A stretch of 64,000 nt of DNA, taken from positions 2,918,501-2,982,500 of the forward strand of contig NZ_WVRN01000001.1 in assembly GCF_013112245.1 (NCBI RefSeq). Reading direction: 5' to 3'. The DNA is from Ruegeria sp. HKCCD4315. GTDB lineage: Bacteria; Pseudomonadota; Alphaproteobacteria; Rhodobacterales; Rhodobacteraceae. Made by a program: the position numbers and the translations under genes. Shown piece by piece: positions 27,481-37,012 of this stretch. How positions within the stretch are numbered: the stretch's first letter is position 1; every line of letters starts with the position of its first letter. Below the pieces are notes generated by a model. It saw nothing but the letters and a program-made list of their open reading frames with translations. It had not been told where the DNA came from and ran no database searches.

Positions 27481-28791
27481 CTAATTGTTGCGCTGTGTCC
27501 GAAGCTTGGCAAAGTAGTCGAGGCGCTTTTTCAGCTCTCGTTCGAACCCGCGTTCGACCGGTTGATAGAGGACCGGGCGTTTCATGGCTTCCGGGAAGTA
27601 GTTCTGACCGGAAAACCCATCCTCGGCGTCATGGTCATAAGAATAACCCGCACCATATCCCTGATCCTTCATCAGCGAAGTAGGCGCGTTCAGGATATGT
27701 TTGGGCGGTGGCTCGCTGCCGGATTGTTTGGCCAGTCGCATGGCCGCTTTGTAGCCGACATAAGCCCCGTTGGATTTTGGAGCCAGCGCCAAGTAAACTA
27801 GGGCTTGCGCCAGCGCTAATTCCCCTTCGGGAGACCCCAGCCGTTCATACGTTTCCCAAGATTGGAGGCAAATGGCCTGCGCCTGAGGGTCCGCCAGACC
27901 GATATCCTCAACCGCCATCCGCGTGATCCGACGTGCCAGATAGCGCGGGTCTTCGCCGCCGGTTAGCATTCGTGCGAACCAGTACAGCGCAGCATCCGGG
28001 TCAGACCCACGTACCGATTTATGCAGGGCCGAGATCAAGTTGTAATGCTCATCACCCGACTTGTCGTATTTCGCAGCCCGCCGCATCAGCCGCGTCGACA
28101 ATGCATCGGGATCCAGCGGCGCGTCCACTTTCCAGGCCGAGACTTGTTCGATCAGGTTCAGCAACGCCCGCCCATCACCATCGGCCATTTCCTGCAACGC
28201 ATCGCGCGCAGCTGGGGTCAAAGGCAATGCGCGGTCCAGCTCTTTCTCGGCGCGCTGCGTCAGGCGCTCAAGGTCGGCAAGGCTGAGGCGTTCCAGTACC
28301 AGAACCTGCGACCGGCTTAGCACAGCTGCATTCAGTTCAAATGACGGGTTTTCGGTTGTGGCACCGACCAACAGGATGGTGCCGTCTTCCATATGGGGTA
28401 GAAACCCGTCTTGCTGCGCCTTGTTGAAACGGTGGATCTCGTCCACGAACAACAGCGTCCCCTGCCCGTTTTGACGGCGAATCTTTGCGGCCTCGAAGAC
28501 CTTCTTCAGGTCAGGTACACCCGTGAAGATCGCACTGATCTGGACAAAATGCAGATCGGTTTCCTGCGCCAAAAGCCGCGCTATGGTCGTCTTTCCTACC
28601 CCGGGCGGACCCCAGAAGATCAGGCTGGACAGACTGCCCGCTGCCAGCATCACACCCAGCGGAGCTTCCGGCCCCAGCACCTGCTCCTGACCGATGACGT
28701 CGCCCAGTGATTGGGGCCGCAATCGATCTGCCAAAGGGCGGTGCGGGGCATCGACGGGTTCGGTTGGCCCGGTGTCGAACAGATCGCTCAT
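27481..28791 (-). CDS. rarA: Replication-associated recombination protein RarA (MgsA-like AAA ATPase)
   Basis: A 436-aa clamp-loader-like AAA ATPase: Walker A GPPGVGKTTIAR, Walker B LLFVDEIHRF, sensor ATTENPSFELN, plus the C-terminal tetramerisation part (SDPDAALYWFARML and GYSYDHDAEDGF). It acts at stalled forks. The gene ends with two asparagines and the start is 3 nt from the Deg protease stop, so both share a transcript. Confidence 0.95.
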   Translation of the reverse strand: MSDLFDTGPTEPVDAPHRPLADRLRPQSLGDVIGQEQVLGPEAPLGVMLAAGSLSSLIFWGPPGVGKTTIARLLAQETDLHFVQISAIFTGVPDLKKVFEAAKIRRQNGQGTLLFVDEIHRFNKAQQDGFLPHMEDGTILLVGATTENPSFELNAAVLSRSQVLVLERLSLADLERLTQRAEKELDRALPLTPAARDALQEMADGDGRALLNLIEQVSAWKVDAPLDPDALSTRLMRRAAKYDKSGDEHYNLISALHKSVRGSDPDAALYWFARMLTGGEDPRYLARRITRMAVEDIGLADPQAQAICLQSWETYERLGSPEGELALAQALVYLALAPKSNGAYVGYKAAMRLAKQSGSEPPPKHILNAPTSLMKDQGYGAGYSYDHDAEDGFSGQNYFPEAMKRPVLYQPVERGFERELKKRLDYFAKLRTQRNN

Positions 28792-28794
28792 ACG

Positions 28795-30180
28795 TTACAG
28801 CCGGAATCGCAAGGACACGGACCGGCCCTCGCGTTGAAGACCCATCTGCACGCGGCGTCCCGGGTTCGTCATCGCGCGTTCAACGTCACCAGGGCGCTGA
28901 ATATCAACCGCGTTGATTGTCTCGATCACATCGCCGGGTCGTAACCCGGCCCGCGCGCCATAAGGGCCCGGATCAACCACAACAACGCCGGTCAGGGACA
29001 GGGGCAGGCCCAGCTTGGTGATCACCGCCGGATTGATCCGAGACACGATCAAACCCGGCAAAACTGTCGTATCGTCCAGCGCGGTTTCTTCGGCAGCGGG
29101 TGTTTCAGGTGCTTTGATCAAGGCCACCTCGACCTCATCGCTTTGGTCGCCGCGCAGCCGCGTCAGAACCGAGCTTCCCCCCACACCCGCAATAGACATG
29201 CGGAACTTCATTTCAGCGGGGGAGTTCACCTCGTCCCCGTCTACATGGGTGACAACATCGCCCACCTTCAGCCCCGCCTCGCGCAGCGGGCTGAGGTCAT
29301 GCAGGTCCGAGATCACAACGCCCAGCGGGATAACCAGCCCCAAAGATTCCGCGATATCCGCGCTCATGTGCTGACCCGACATTCCCGCCCAAGGGCTGAC
29401 AAAGCTGTCATTGCCTTGCTGCGCCTGTTTCAGGAACTCGGCCACCAAATTTGCCGGGATGGCAAAGCCGATACCGTTGGAACCACCTGACCGCGTCAGG
29501 ATCGACGTGTTGATCCCGATCAGATCACCATTCACGTCGATCAATGCGCCGCCGGAATTACCCGGGTTGATCGCCGCATCCGTCTGAATGAAATACCCGC
29601 GACCGTTGCCCGTTGCCGTTCCCGTGCGCGCCAGACCCGAGATGATACCCGAGGACACGGTTTGCCCCACACCAAAGGGGTTCCCAATGGCCAGGGCCAG
29701 TTCGCCCACCTCAACCTGATCGGAATCCCGCAGGCTTAGGAAAGGCAGGTTTTCGGCCTCGTCCAAACGCAGGATCGCAATATCGCTTTGTTCATGGCCC
29801 AAAACAACAGTGGCCGAAAACTCGCGTCGGTCCGTGGTGACGACCCGAATCTCTGTTGCGGACCCAACCACGTGATAGTTGGACACGACATAGCCGTCAT
29901 CGGACAGGATCACCCCAGAACCCAACGAGTTTTGAACACGCGGCTGTGGCGTGCCAAAGCCGCGGCCAAAGAAGTCTTTGAAAAACGGGTCCGAAAAGAA
30001 CGGGCTGGCGCGCCCCTGCCGCACGATCTTGGCATAGATATTCACGACCGCAGGAGAGGCTTTTTTTACCACAGGAGCAAAGCCCAGCGAAATCTCGGCC
30101 TGCGACTGCGGCACACGTGTTTCAGCCGTCGCAAATGTGGAAACTGCACAGGTCAAAGCGATTAGTGTCGCGCGAAGCAT
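28795..30180 (-). CDS. Periplasmic Deg/HtrA-family serine protease
   Basis: 461 aa. A signal peptide (cleavage near ATAETRV), a trypsin-like domain with triad H (SNYHVVG), D (SDIAILRL) and S (GNSGGALID), and two C-terminal PDZ domains. The Do/DegQ-type architecture is complete, so protease/chaperone activity in envelope protein quality control is expected. Followed by rarA after 3 nt. Confidence 0.94.
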   Translation of the reverse strand: MLRATLIALTCAVSTFATAETRVPQSQAEISLGFAPVVKKASPAVVNIYAKIVRQGRASPFFSDPFFKDFFGRGFGTPQPRVQNSLGSGVILSDDGYVVSNYHVVGSATEIRVVTTDRREFSATVVLGHEQSDIAILRLDEAENLPFLSLRDSDQVEVGELALAIGNPFGVGQTVSSGIISGLARTGTATGNGRGYFIQTDAAINPGNSGGALIDVNGDLIGINTSILTRSGGSNGIGFAIPANLVAEFLKQAQQGNDSFVSPWAGMSGQHMSADIAESLGLVIPLGVVISDLHDLSPLREAGLKVGDVVTHVDGDEVNSPAEMKFRMSIAGVGGSSVLTRLRGDQSDEVEVALIKAPETPAAEETALDDTTVLPGLIVSRINPAVITKLGLPLSLTGVVVVDPGPYGARAGLRPGDVIETINAVDIQRPGDVERAMTNPGRRVQMGLQREGRSVSLRFRL

Positions 30181-30254
30181 GGATACCTCTACCTCAAAAG
30201 CTGCGTAGGATATGCGACTACGGGCGCGCTAATGCAAGCACCTGTCCGGCGTGC

Positions 30255-31310
30255 TCAATCCAGTGGCGCGTGCAGGCGGGTCCCTTTTGTAATGATCCCA
30301 CCCCGATTGCCCACTTCGATCGACCCGTAGCGCTGCTTGAAAACGTCAGGTAACTCCCGGTCTCCGTCGGGTGAGAGCCATAGGCGAAAAAGATGCCGAC
30401 GCTTGGCCGGATCAGGCCAGTCCACAAAACCCGTCCGGTCGTGTAACTGAGAATGGTTGTAGACAAATTGCATGTCGCCTGGTTGCAACCGCATGGTCAG
30501 ATATAGATCTGAGTCGTTCGACAAGGAGTCGAACTTGTCCAAAGCAGCGACATGCTCTGGGGTCAGGCGCATGGCTTCGGGAAACCGCTGCGCGCTGTCG
30601 ATGTACTGTCGCTGATAGAATACGGTCAGCTTGCCATCATGCCAGTTGAAGGGCGGAATAGTCATAAAGGGCTGCATGCCTTCCGGCACTTCACCGCGCC
30701 GGTCGGTTGCTATCGGGTCGAACAATCGCTCCAGCAGGTCCGGGCATTCGTTGCGCATCCGGTTATAGATGGCTTCAGCGCTGACCAGCAGTGAATCCCC
30801 GCCCTCTTTGGCGTCCCGAAGACACAAAAGCCCCACGATATCGGCACTGTCTGTGTGAAATGTCTGGCGCTCGTGGGTCTGATAGATCCGCGTGTTCGGG
30901 TCACTTGCGTCCGCACCAATATCCCGGACATGACCCAGAATATGCCCCTGCGCATTTTGGGATCGTGCCGATCCCAAATGGGCACCCACCCCGCAGAAGA
31001 TCGCGGCGGCCATTTCCTGAGAATAAGTCTCGACCGGCAGGCCCCGGATCACTTCGAACCCAATACCGTTGATCAGCGTGTCTCTTAGAGTCTCAAGATG
31101 GCGGTCGAACCGGCGCAGCGGAAAATCTGTTTTGGTGATTTCGCCGATATCCCGCCCCAAGCTTTGATAGTGGCGCGCGGCTTGCTCAAGGTCTGCGACA
31201 TCCTCAGGGCTCAGATGCAACAACCATTCATTCTGCCGCGCTACCATTTCCCGTCCGGTCCAAACAGATGGACCGGAGATTTGCGCCGGTAATTCAGAAA
31301 ACACGGTCAT
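30255..31310 (-). CDS. TauD/TfdA-family 2-oxoglutarate dioxygenase
   Basis: A 351-aa protein with Fe-binding HTDSAD (H-x-D), distal His in YNHSQLHDRTGF, and Arg for 2OG in RRHLFRLWLSPDG. A hydroxylase of a small molecule is likely; gamma-butyrobetaine-like and taurine-like substrates both occur in this family. Monocistronic between the Deg protease and the DUF2950 gene. Confidence 0.87.
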   Translation of the reverse strand: MTVFSELPAQISGPSVWTGREMVARQNEWLLHLSPEDVADLEQAARHYQSLGRDIGEITKTDFPLRRFDRHLETLRDTLINGIGFEVIRGLPVETYSQEMAAAIFCGVGAHLGSARSQNAQGHILGHVRDIGADASDPNTRIYQTHERQTFHTDSADIVGLLCLRDAKEGGDSLLVSAEAIYNRMRNECPDLLERLFDPIATDRRGEVPEGMQPFMTIPPFNWHDGKLTVFYQRQYIDSAQRFPEAMRLTPEHVAALDKFDSLSNDSDLYLTMRLQPGDMQFVYNHSQLHDRTGFVDWPDPAKRRHLFRLWLSPDGDRELPDVFKQRYGSIEVGNRGGIITKGTRLHAPLD

Positions 31311-31433
31311 CGCTGCCTCTCCTCACGCTTTCCGCATGTTCGCTTGTGAGAAAGCACAGGTCATCACCTGAAGTCACCGAAACTTGTAAAAACACGACAC
31401 CAATTCGGTGTGCTTGCTCGAACGGTTCGGGTT

Positions 31434-32324
31434 CTACTCGGCAGGGGTCCAGTCAGGGCCTGGGTCATATTCTAGGATACCCTCCGCGCGTTCCAGCGTG
31501 TCAGGACCCAAGTCCGCCTCGAAAATGATCCCGTTCTCACCTACCAGAAACGAGTGAATTCCGGTCTCGCCATACTCGGAAGGAACAGCCAACAGCGCAT
31601 GACCTGCTACAAAATGATCCCCAACAAAGTACGAATACGCACCACCCGGAGCATTGGGTCCCTGTCCCTGAAGGATCGTATAGTAATAACCCAGGAAGGG
31701 TTCAGGTTCGTAGTCCTCTTCGCCGTCACTCCACCCAGAAGCCACCGCCCGCGCAAGTGCGGCGCCGACAAAGCTGTCTTCCTCGGGCCAGAACAGACCA
31801 TCTTTAACACCCGGGTCGGAAATGATGTTGCGCGCGAATTCCATCACACCGTCGCCATTATGGTCGGCCAAACGGAACGCGGCCTGAAGATCGACATAAG
31901 CATCAAGCAATTCCATCACTTCCAGCTCATTCAAGCCAATCTCGCGGGCCGAAACTTCTTCGATGCCCGCTTCGAGGTCAAAGTGCCATTCCTCACCAGC
32001 CCGAGAAATCGGGATTGGGAAGGGCCAGCTGTCTTCCCCCAGCAAGACGACAACACCGTCCTCGTCCGGCTGGAAACGATAGCCCTCGGCATACATGCCA
32101 AGCACTTCCTCTCGTCTGGCGCGGTCTTCTTCGGGGTCGCCGGTTGCAAGCAAGTCTTCGGCTTCAGCCCCAAACACGTCCAGCAACTGGTCCCGATCAC
32201 CCGACTTGAGAGCACCGACAAACGCATCCAAAGCCGCTTGCGGGCTGTTGTATCGGGCACCCTCGGATGCCGCTGTGCTCGCCGTGATCAAAAGAATGGC
32301 AGAAGAAACTATGAAATTCCGCAT
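31434..32324 (-). CDS. Secreted DUF2950 family protein
   Basis: 296 aa with a signal peptide (MRNFIVSSAILLITASTAAS) followed by YNSPQAALDAFVGALKSGD and a C-terminal block typical of DUF2950 (FLGYYYTILQGQGPNAPGG, SEYGETGIHSFLV). Function unknown; periplasmic. The frame is open to 32636 inside the neighbour, so ATG 32324 is chosen. It starts 1 nt after the DUF3300 gene stop. Confidence 0.88.
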   Translation of the reverse strand: MRNFIVSSAILLITASTAASEGARYNSPQAALDAFVGALKSGDRDQLLDVFGAEAEDLLATGDPEEDRARREEVLGMYAEGYRFQPDEDGVVVLLGEDSWPFPIPISRAGEEWHFDLEAGIEEVSAREIGLNELEVMELLDAYVDLQAAFRLADHNGDGVMEFARNIISDPGVKDGLFWPEEDSFVGAALARAVASGWSDGEEDYEPEPFLGYYYTILQGQGPNAPGGAYSYFVGDHFVAGHALLAVPSEYGETGIHSFLVGENGIIFEADLGPDTLERAEGILEYDPGPDWTPAE

Positions 32325-32325
32325 C

Positions 32326-33648
32326 TTATCTCCTCCGCTTTCCCTTGGCCGCGTGCCCGCGTTTTGACGCGCTGTGGGTTCTCTTGCCGGACGCTTTCTT
32401 TTGCATGGCTTTCCCTTTGGCCGCAGGTTTTTTCTGCTGAACTGCAGCCCTTTGGGCCTGAGGTTTCTTGGCGGTCTTCGCGTTGCTTTTAACCGGCTTC
32501 TTGGCGGCACCAGAGGATTGCTTGGTTCTGTCCACAGCCTTCTGTTTCGCGGCGGCTCTGTCAGTGTCGACATTCCCCCGATTGACCTTGGGCAGTTGCT
32601 TATCATTGCCGCGGTTGGCCAGTGCACCACCCGCAATCGCCCCGGCGCCCGCCCCGGCCGCCAATGCCGCAGCGCCCGAGCCGTCGCGACTTATGTCGGC
32701 AGCCCCGGATTCTCGGCTGAGCTTTGAGCGCAGCTCATCTGTGCGGCCATTTGGCCGGTCAACGGGCAATGTTCCGGCACCGCCGCCAGTGCGTTTGTGA
32801 TCGGCGATTTTGTTCCGCGCTTGTTGCTGACGGTTCGTATCAGGCTTCCATTCAACATCTTTGCGATTAATGTTGTTACCGATATTGACGTTACCATCGA
32901 CGTCTATGTCGATATTCGGGTTTCTGTAGATCGGGCCACCGCCCCATCCACCGCAGTTTCGGCACCCCCAATAATCGTACCAATCATCGTCATCGTCGAA
33001 AATCTCGTCAATCAACGCCACCGTGCCAAAGGTAAGCAGAGCGGCCCCCACAACGTCACCGGTTGATGGCCCGGTATACACCGTCGCGGGATCGTATTGG
33101 GGAACATAAACGGTTTCCGTGTTGGTCGGTGTGATGACGACGGTTTCATCCTCTTCAACCTCAACCGTTTGTTCCGGGCCGGACACCAGTGCACCGCTGT
33201 CGATTGCCTGATCCCGCATCACCTGGACGGCATCCATCACATCGTCTGATTGGGCCAGCATTGCTGTTCCCATTGTTTCGGTCCAGTCGACATGCGTCGC
33301 CATTTGCCCAACGACTTCGGGGAACGCTGTTGCAAGCACGCTGACCGACGGGTCCCAACCCATGGCCTCGATTTCAGGTTCAAGCTCAGCCGGGTCTCGG
33401 TCCGCGTTGTCGATCAGAAAACGCTCGGCCTTCACAATCTCTAGCGGCTGGGTCGAGGCGACAAGTATCTGGATGAGCAGAGTATCCGGATACAAGGCAA
33501 CCGGCGCGACCAGAGTTTGCAGTTCTGCGTCGGTCAGAAGGTCAGTTGTTTCTTGCGACGCCGCCTCGGTCGTTTCATCCGTTGTTTCCTGCGCGAAAAG
33601 CGCAGTGCTTGCGCAAAACAGGGGCGCAAAAATCAGATATCTAAACAT
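32326..33648 (-). CDS. Secreted DUF3300 family protein with a Lys-rich tail
   Basis: 440 aa: signal peptide (MFRYLIFAPLFCASTALFAQ), DUF3300 domain (VAPVALYPDTLLIQILVAST, MGWDPSVSVLATAFPEVV, ETVYVPQYDPATVY), an acidic DDDDDWYDYWGCRNCGGWGGG patch that could bind metal, then a long disordered Ala/Lys-rich tail (about 335-440). ATG 33648 is used because AAGGA precedes it; TTG 33663 is the alternative. In an operon with DUF2950; the pair recurs in proteobacteria and may act in the envelope. Confidence 0.85.
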   Translation of the reverse strand: MFRYLIFAPLFCASTALFAQETTDETTEAASQETTDLLTDAELQTLVAPVALYPDTLLIQILVASTQPLEIVKAERFLIDNADRDPAELEPEIEAMGWDPSVSVLATAFPEVVGQMATHVDWTETMGTAMLAQSDDVMDAVQVMRDQAIDSGALVSGPEQTVEVEEDETVVITPTNTETVYVPQYDPATVYTGPSTGDVVGAALLTFGTVALIDEIFDDDDDWYDYWGCRNCGGWGGGPIYRNPNIDIDVDGNVNIGNNINRKDVEWKPDTNRQQQARNKIADHKRTGGGAGTLPVDRPNGRTDELRSKLSRESGAADISRDGSGAAALAAGAGAGAIAGGALANRGNDKQLPKVNRGNVDTDRAAAKQKAVDRTKQSSGAAKKPVKSNAKTAKKPQAQRAAVQQKKPAAKGKAMQKKASGKRTHSASKRGHAAKGKRRR

Positions 33649-33742
33649 ATTGCGATCCTTCAATTTCTTTGAGGATCGCCCAAGTTCATGATTCTGGCAA
33701 CAAATCTCGGAACATGCGCCACGATTCTAAAAACAACAAAAA

Positions 33743-33765
33743 CCCCCGCGTCAGGGACGCGGGGG
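33743..33765 (-). terminator. Rho-independent terminator of the alpha (rplQ) operon
   Basis: Ten-bp GC stem CCCCCGCGTC/GACGCGGGGG with AGG loop, followed on the minus strand by a T-rich tract. It closes the leftward rplO/rpsM-rplQ transcript. Confidence 0.9.
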
Positions 33766-33790
33766 CCAAAAATCAGAAAGCCGTGCTTTC

Positions 33791-34213
33791 TTATTCTTCG
33801 TCTGCGGCCTCTTCGGCGGCAACGCGGGCTTTGTCTGCCGCGCCTTTGGCGTCGATGTCACGATCAACGAATTCGATGATCGCCATCGGGGCCATGTCGC
33901 CATAACGGAAGCCAGCTTTCAGGATGCGGACATAACCGCCCTGACGCTCGGCGTAGCGGGGGCCCAGAACTTCGAACAGCTTCGCGACGTCTTTGTCTTC
34001 TTTCAGCTGTGCCGCGGCCTGACGGCGGGCGTGCAGGTCGCCGCGCTTGCCCAGAGTGACCAGCTTTTCGATGATCGGGCGCAGTTCTTTTGCCTTGGGC
34101 AGAGTTGTCTTGATTTGCTCATGCTCGATGAGCGAGCCAGCCATGTTCGCAAACAGAGCTTTACGGTGCTCATGAGTACGGTTCAGGCGGCGGTAACCAC
34201 GTGCGTGACGCAT
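33791..34213 (-). CDS. rplQ: 50S ribosomal protein L17
   Basis: 140 aa, starting [20 protein letters not shown], the L17 signature, with a 20-residue Ala/Glu C-terminal extension usual in alphaproteobacteria. Last gene of the alpha operon, after rpoA; the 117-nt gap contains short hairpins. Confidence 0.97.
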   Translation of the reverse strand: MRHARGYRRLNRTHEHRKALFANMAGSLIEHEQIKTTLPKAKELRPIIEKLVTLGKRGDLHARRQAAAQLKEDKDVAKLFEVLGPRYAERQGGYVRILKAGFRYGDMAPMAIIEFVDRDIDAKGAADKARVAAEEAADEE

Positions 34214-34330
34214 TTTTCAATTCCTATCTTGCGTTTTGCTTTGTCTGGCCGGCGATGCGTGTCACCGGCTCTCCTTGGGGCGGAAGTGCCCATGTCGTCC
34301 CCGGAAACCCGGGCATTGGGGAAGACGCGT

Positions 34331-35347
34331 TTAGAACGCGTCTTCGAATTTCTTGGCCAGATCTTCGATGTTGTCAGGCGGCCAATCCTCGACATCCATG
34401 CCGAGGTGCAGACCCATGCCGGACAGCACTTCTTTGATCTCGTTCAGCGACTTGCGGCCGAAGTTCGGGGTGCGCAGCATCTCGGCTTCGGTTTTCTGGA
34501 TCAGATCGCCGATGTAAACGATGTTGTCGTTCTTCAGGCAGTTTGCCGAACGGACCGACAGTTCCAGCTCGTCCACTTTCTTCAGCAGCAGCGGGTTGAA
34601 CTCCAGACCATCGTCCTCGTCCTGACGGCTTGCCGATTCCGGCTCGTCGAAGTTGACGAAGATCGACAGCTGATCCTGCAGGATGCGAGCAGCAAAGGCC
34701 AACGCGTCTTCCGGTGTGATCGAACCATCGGTTTCGATCTTCAGGGTCAGCTTGTCATAGTCCAGAACCTGACCTTCACGGGTCGGCTGAACGTCGTAGG
34801 CAACCTTTTTGACCGGCGAATAGATCGCGTCGATCGGGATCAGACCGATAGGTGCATCCTCGGGCTTGTTCTTCTCAGCCGAGACATAGCCTTTGCCGGT
34901 GTTGACGGTCAGTTCCATGAACAGATCGGCGCCATCGTCCAGGTGACAGATGACGTGATCGCGGTTCAGAACCTCGATGCCAGCGCTTTCGCTGATGTCA
35001 CCCGCAGTGACAATTGCCGGGCCTTTGGCATTGATCGACAGGCGCTTGGGGCCTTCGACTTCCATGCGCAGGGCAACCTGCTTGAGGTTCAGAATGATAT
35101 CGGTAACGTCTTCACGAACACCTGCGACCGAGGAAAACTCGTGCAGGACGTTGTCGATCTGAACGCTGGTGATGGCCGCACCTTGCAGCGAGCTCATCAG
35201 AACGCGGCGCAGGGCGTTGCCCAGGGTCAGACCAAAGCCACGCTCCAGCGGTTCGGCAACCAGGGTCGCCTGACGTGCGGGATCGTTGCCCGGCTTGGCT
35301 TCCAGCTGGGTCGGCTTGATCAATTCTGCCCAATTCTTGTGGATCAT
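34331..35347 (-). CDS. rpoA: DNA-directed RNA polymerase subunit alpha
   Basis: 338 aa: N-terminal dimerisation domain ([16 protein letters not shown]) and C-terminal domain (about 255-325, [31 protein letters not shown]) that contacts UP elements and activators. Start ATG 35347 ([14 protein letters not shown]) rather than the longer frame to 35386. Preceded by rpsK. Confidence 0.97.
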   Translation of the reverse strand: MIHKNWAELIKPTQLEAKPGNDPARQATLVAEPLERGFGLTLGNALRRVLMSSLQGAAITSVQIDNVLHEFSSVAGVREDVTDIILNLKQVALRMEVEGPKRLSINAKGPAIVTAGDISESAGIEVLNRDHVICHLDDGADLFMELTVNTGKGYVSAEKNKPEDAPIGLIPIDAIYSPVKKVAYDVQPTREGQVLDYDKLTLKIETDGSITPEDALAFAARILQDQLSIFVNFDEPESASRQDEDDGLEFNPLLLKKVDELELSVRSANCLKNDNIVYIGDLIQKTEAEMLRTPNFGRKSLNEIKEVLSGMGLHLGMDVEDWPPDNIEDLAKKFEDAF

Positions 35348-35461
35348 GTAATCCCTCCATTCCTGTCCGCGCCCCATGACCAACAAGGTGCAGACGCCCG
35401 AGGTTCAAAATGACGTGCTGGGGCCGTGCACGAACACAGCCCCAGCTCAATTCAAAATCGC

Positions 35462-35851
35462 TTAGACGCGGCGACGCTTCGGCGGGCGGCAGCCGTTGTG
35501 AGCAATCGGGGTCACGTCGCGGATCGACGTGATGTTGAAGCCCACGGCAGCCAGCGCGCGCAGAGCCGATTCACGACCCGAACCGGGGCCCTGAACTTCG
35601 ACTTCCAGCGTCTTGACGCCATGTTCCTGCGCCTTTTTGCCTGCATCTTCTGCAGCCATCTGAGCGGCGTAGGGGGTCGATTTCCGCGATCCCTTGAAGC
35701 CCATGGTACCGGCAGACGACCACGAAATGGCGTTGCCCTGCACGTCCGAGATCAGGATCTTAGTGTTGTTGAAGGTCGAATTCACATGGGCAACGCCCGA
35801 TGCGATGTTCTTACGCTCTTTGCGCTTAACGCGAGTCTTGTCACGTGCCAT
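35462..35851 (-). CDS. rpsK: 30S ribosomal protein S11
   Basis: 129 aa with [28 protein letters not shown] and the C-terminal [14 protein letters not shown]. Full length; 15 nt after rpsM. Confidence 0.98.
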   Translation of the reverse strand: MARDKTRVKRKERKNIASGVAHVNSTFNNTKILISDVQGNAISWSSAGTMGFKGSRKSTPYAAQMAAEDAGKKAQEHGVKTLEVEVQGPGSGRESALRALAAVGFNITSIRDVTPIAHNGCRPPKRRRV

Positions 35852-35866
35852 CAGTCAGACCCTCCC

Positions 35867-36235
35867 TTATTTCTTCTTACCAGCGATGGCCTTTGCGGGG
35901 CCTTTGCGGGTACGAGCGTTGGTGTGGGTGCGCTGACCGCGAACCGGCAGGTTGCGGCGGTGACGCAGACCGCGGTAGCAGCCCAGGTCCATCAGGCGCT
36001 TGACGTTCATCTGAACTTCACGACGCAGGTCACCTTCGACGGTGAAGTTTTCGTCGATGTATTCACGGATTTTCAGAACTTCGGCGTCGGACAGTTCGTT
36101 GACGCGACGGGTCGCTTCAATGCCCACGGCTTCGCAGATCGCTTTGGCCGAGGTGTTGCCGATTCCGGTGATATATGTGAGGGCGATAGGTACCCGCTTG
36201 GCAGTCGGGATGTTTACGCCGGCAATACGTGCCAC
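35867..36235 (-). CDS. rpsM: 30S ribosomal protein S13
   Basis: 122 aa, starting [19 protein letters not shown] with the [19 protein letters not shown] tail typical of S13. First gene of the alpha operon; 201 nt after adk, with a predicted promoter at 36394-36422. Confidence 0.98.
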   Translation of the reverse strand: MARIAGVNIPTAKRVPIALTYITGIGNTSAKAICEAVGIEATRRVNELSDAEVLKIREYIDENFTVEGDLRREVQMNVKRLMDLGCYRGLRHRRNLPVRGQRTHTNARTRKGPAKAIAGKKK

Positions 36236-36393
36236 GTGTCACTTTCCTTTTCGTTGCGGTTCCGTAACTCCAGAACCTTTTTTCACAACGCTTTACCTTG
36301 GCAGTGTGGCCAGAGGGTTCAGCATTATTCGAGGTGGTCGGGGCATTTGGGACGAATCCCGCGTGCGGTCTTGATTCCCTAAAGGGATGGGGG

Positions 36394-36422
36394 TCGATAT
36401 GGGCTTTTGGAAGGGGCGTCAA
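36394..36422 (-). promoter_or_regulatory. Predicted sigma-70 promoter of rpsM-rpsK-rpoA-rplQ
   Basis: TTGACG (36417-36422), 17-nt C-rich spacer, TATCGA (36394-36399), between adk and rpsM. The -35 lies in the loop of a GGGGC/GCCCC hairpin (36413-36427) just after the adk stop. Confidence 0.55.
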
Positions 36423-36436
36423 GCCCCAACCTGAAG

Positions 36437-37012
36437 TCAGCCGAGAATCGCCTCGATCGAGGCGGTGACTTCTTCGATGCTGGCCAGACCATTGACCGGG
36501 CGCAGGTCGCCCTTGGCATGATAATACCCAATCAACGGAGAAGTCTTTTTGTAGTACTCCATCAGGCGAATACGAACGCTGTCTTCGTTGTCGTCCGCCC
36601 GCACCGGCTTGCCCGCCGCGCGCGCCTCTTCAGCGCGGCCAACGATGCGCTGCACCAGAACCTCGTCGTCGACGCGCATTTCGATCACCGTGTGCAGCGA
36701 CTGGCCCATCTTGGTCAGCAAAGCCGCCAAAGCGTCAGCCTGCGCCAGTGTGCGCGGGAAGCCATCAAAGATAAAGCCTGCACCCTTTTCGGTCGTCAGC
36801 TTTTCTTCGATCAGGCCGATCACGATCTCGTCGGTGACCAGTTGGCCCGAGTCCATGATCTCGGCAACTTTCTGGCCCATCTCCGTTCCGCTGGTCTTGG
36901 CTTCGCGCAACATGTCGCCGGTGCTCAGTTGCACCATGCCGCGGGTTTCAACCAGATGCTGCGCTTGCGTGCCCTTGCCTGCCCCCGGGGGGCCCAAAAG
37001 AATGATGTTCAT
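36437..37012 (-). CDS. adk: Adenylate kinase
   Basis: 191 aa: P-loop [15 protein letters not shown]-site [11 protein letters not shown], and a short LID ([17 protein letters not shown]), the compact form common in alphaproteobacteria. It overlaps the secY stop by 4 nt, as in the canonical spc order. Confidence 0.97.
   Translation of the reverse strand: MNIILLGPPGAGKGTQAQHLVETRGMVQLSTGDMLREAKTSGTEMGQKVAEIMDSGQLVTDEIVIGLIEEKLTTEKGAGFIFDGFPRTLAQADALAALLTKMGQSLHTVIEMRVDDEVLVQRIVGRAEEARAAGKPVRADDNEDSVRIRLMEYYKKTSPLIGYYHAKGDLRPVNGLASIEEVTASIEAILG

Noticed and set aside
34031..35413. 460-aa open frame antisense to rpoA
   Set aside because: Mirror of rpoA codon bias; rpoA is certain and the antisense product has no recognisable domain.
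36257..36276. GGTTCC...AGAACC near rpsM, similar to the element palindromes
   Set aside because: Spacer is 10 instead of 7 and it is a single copy; coincidence is likely.
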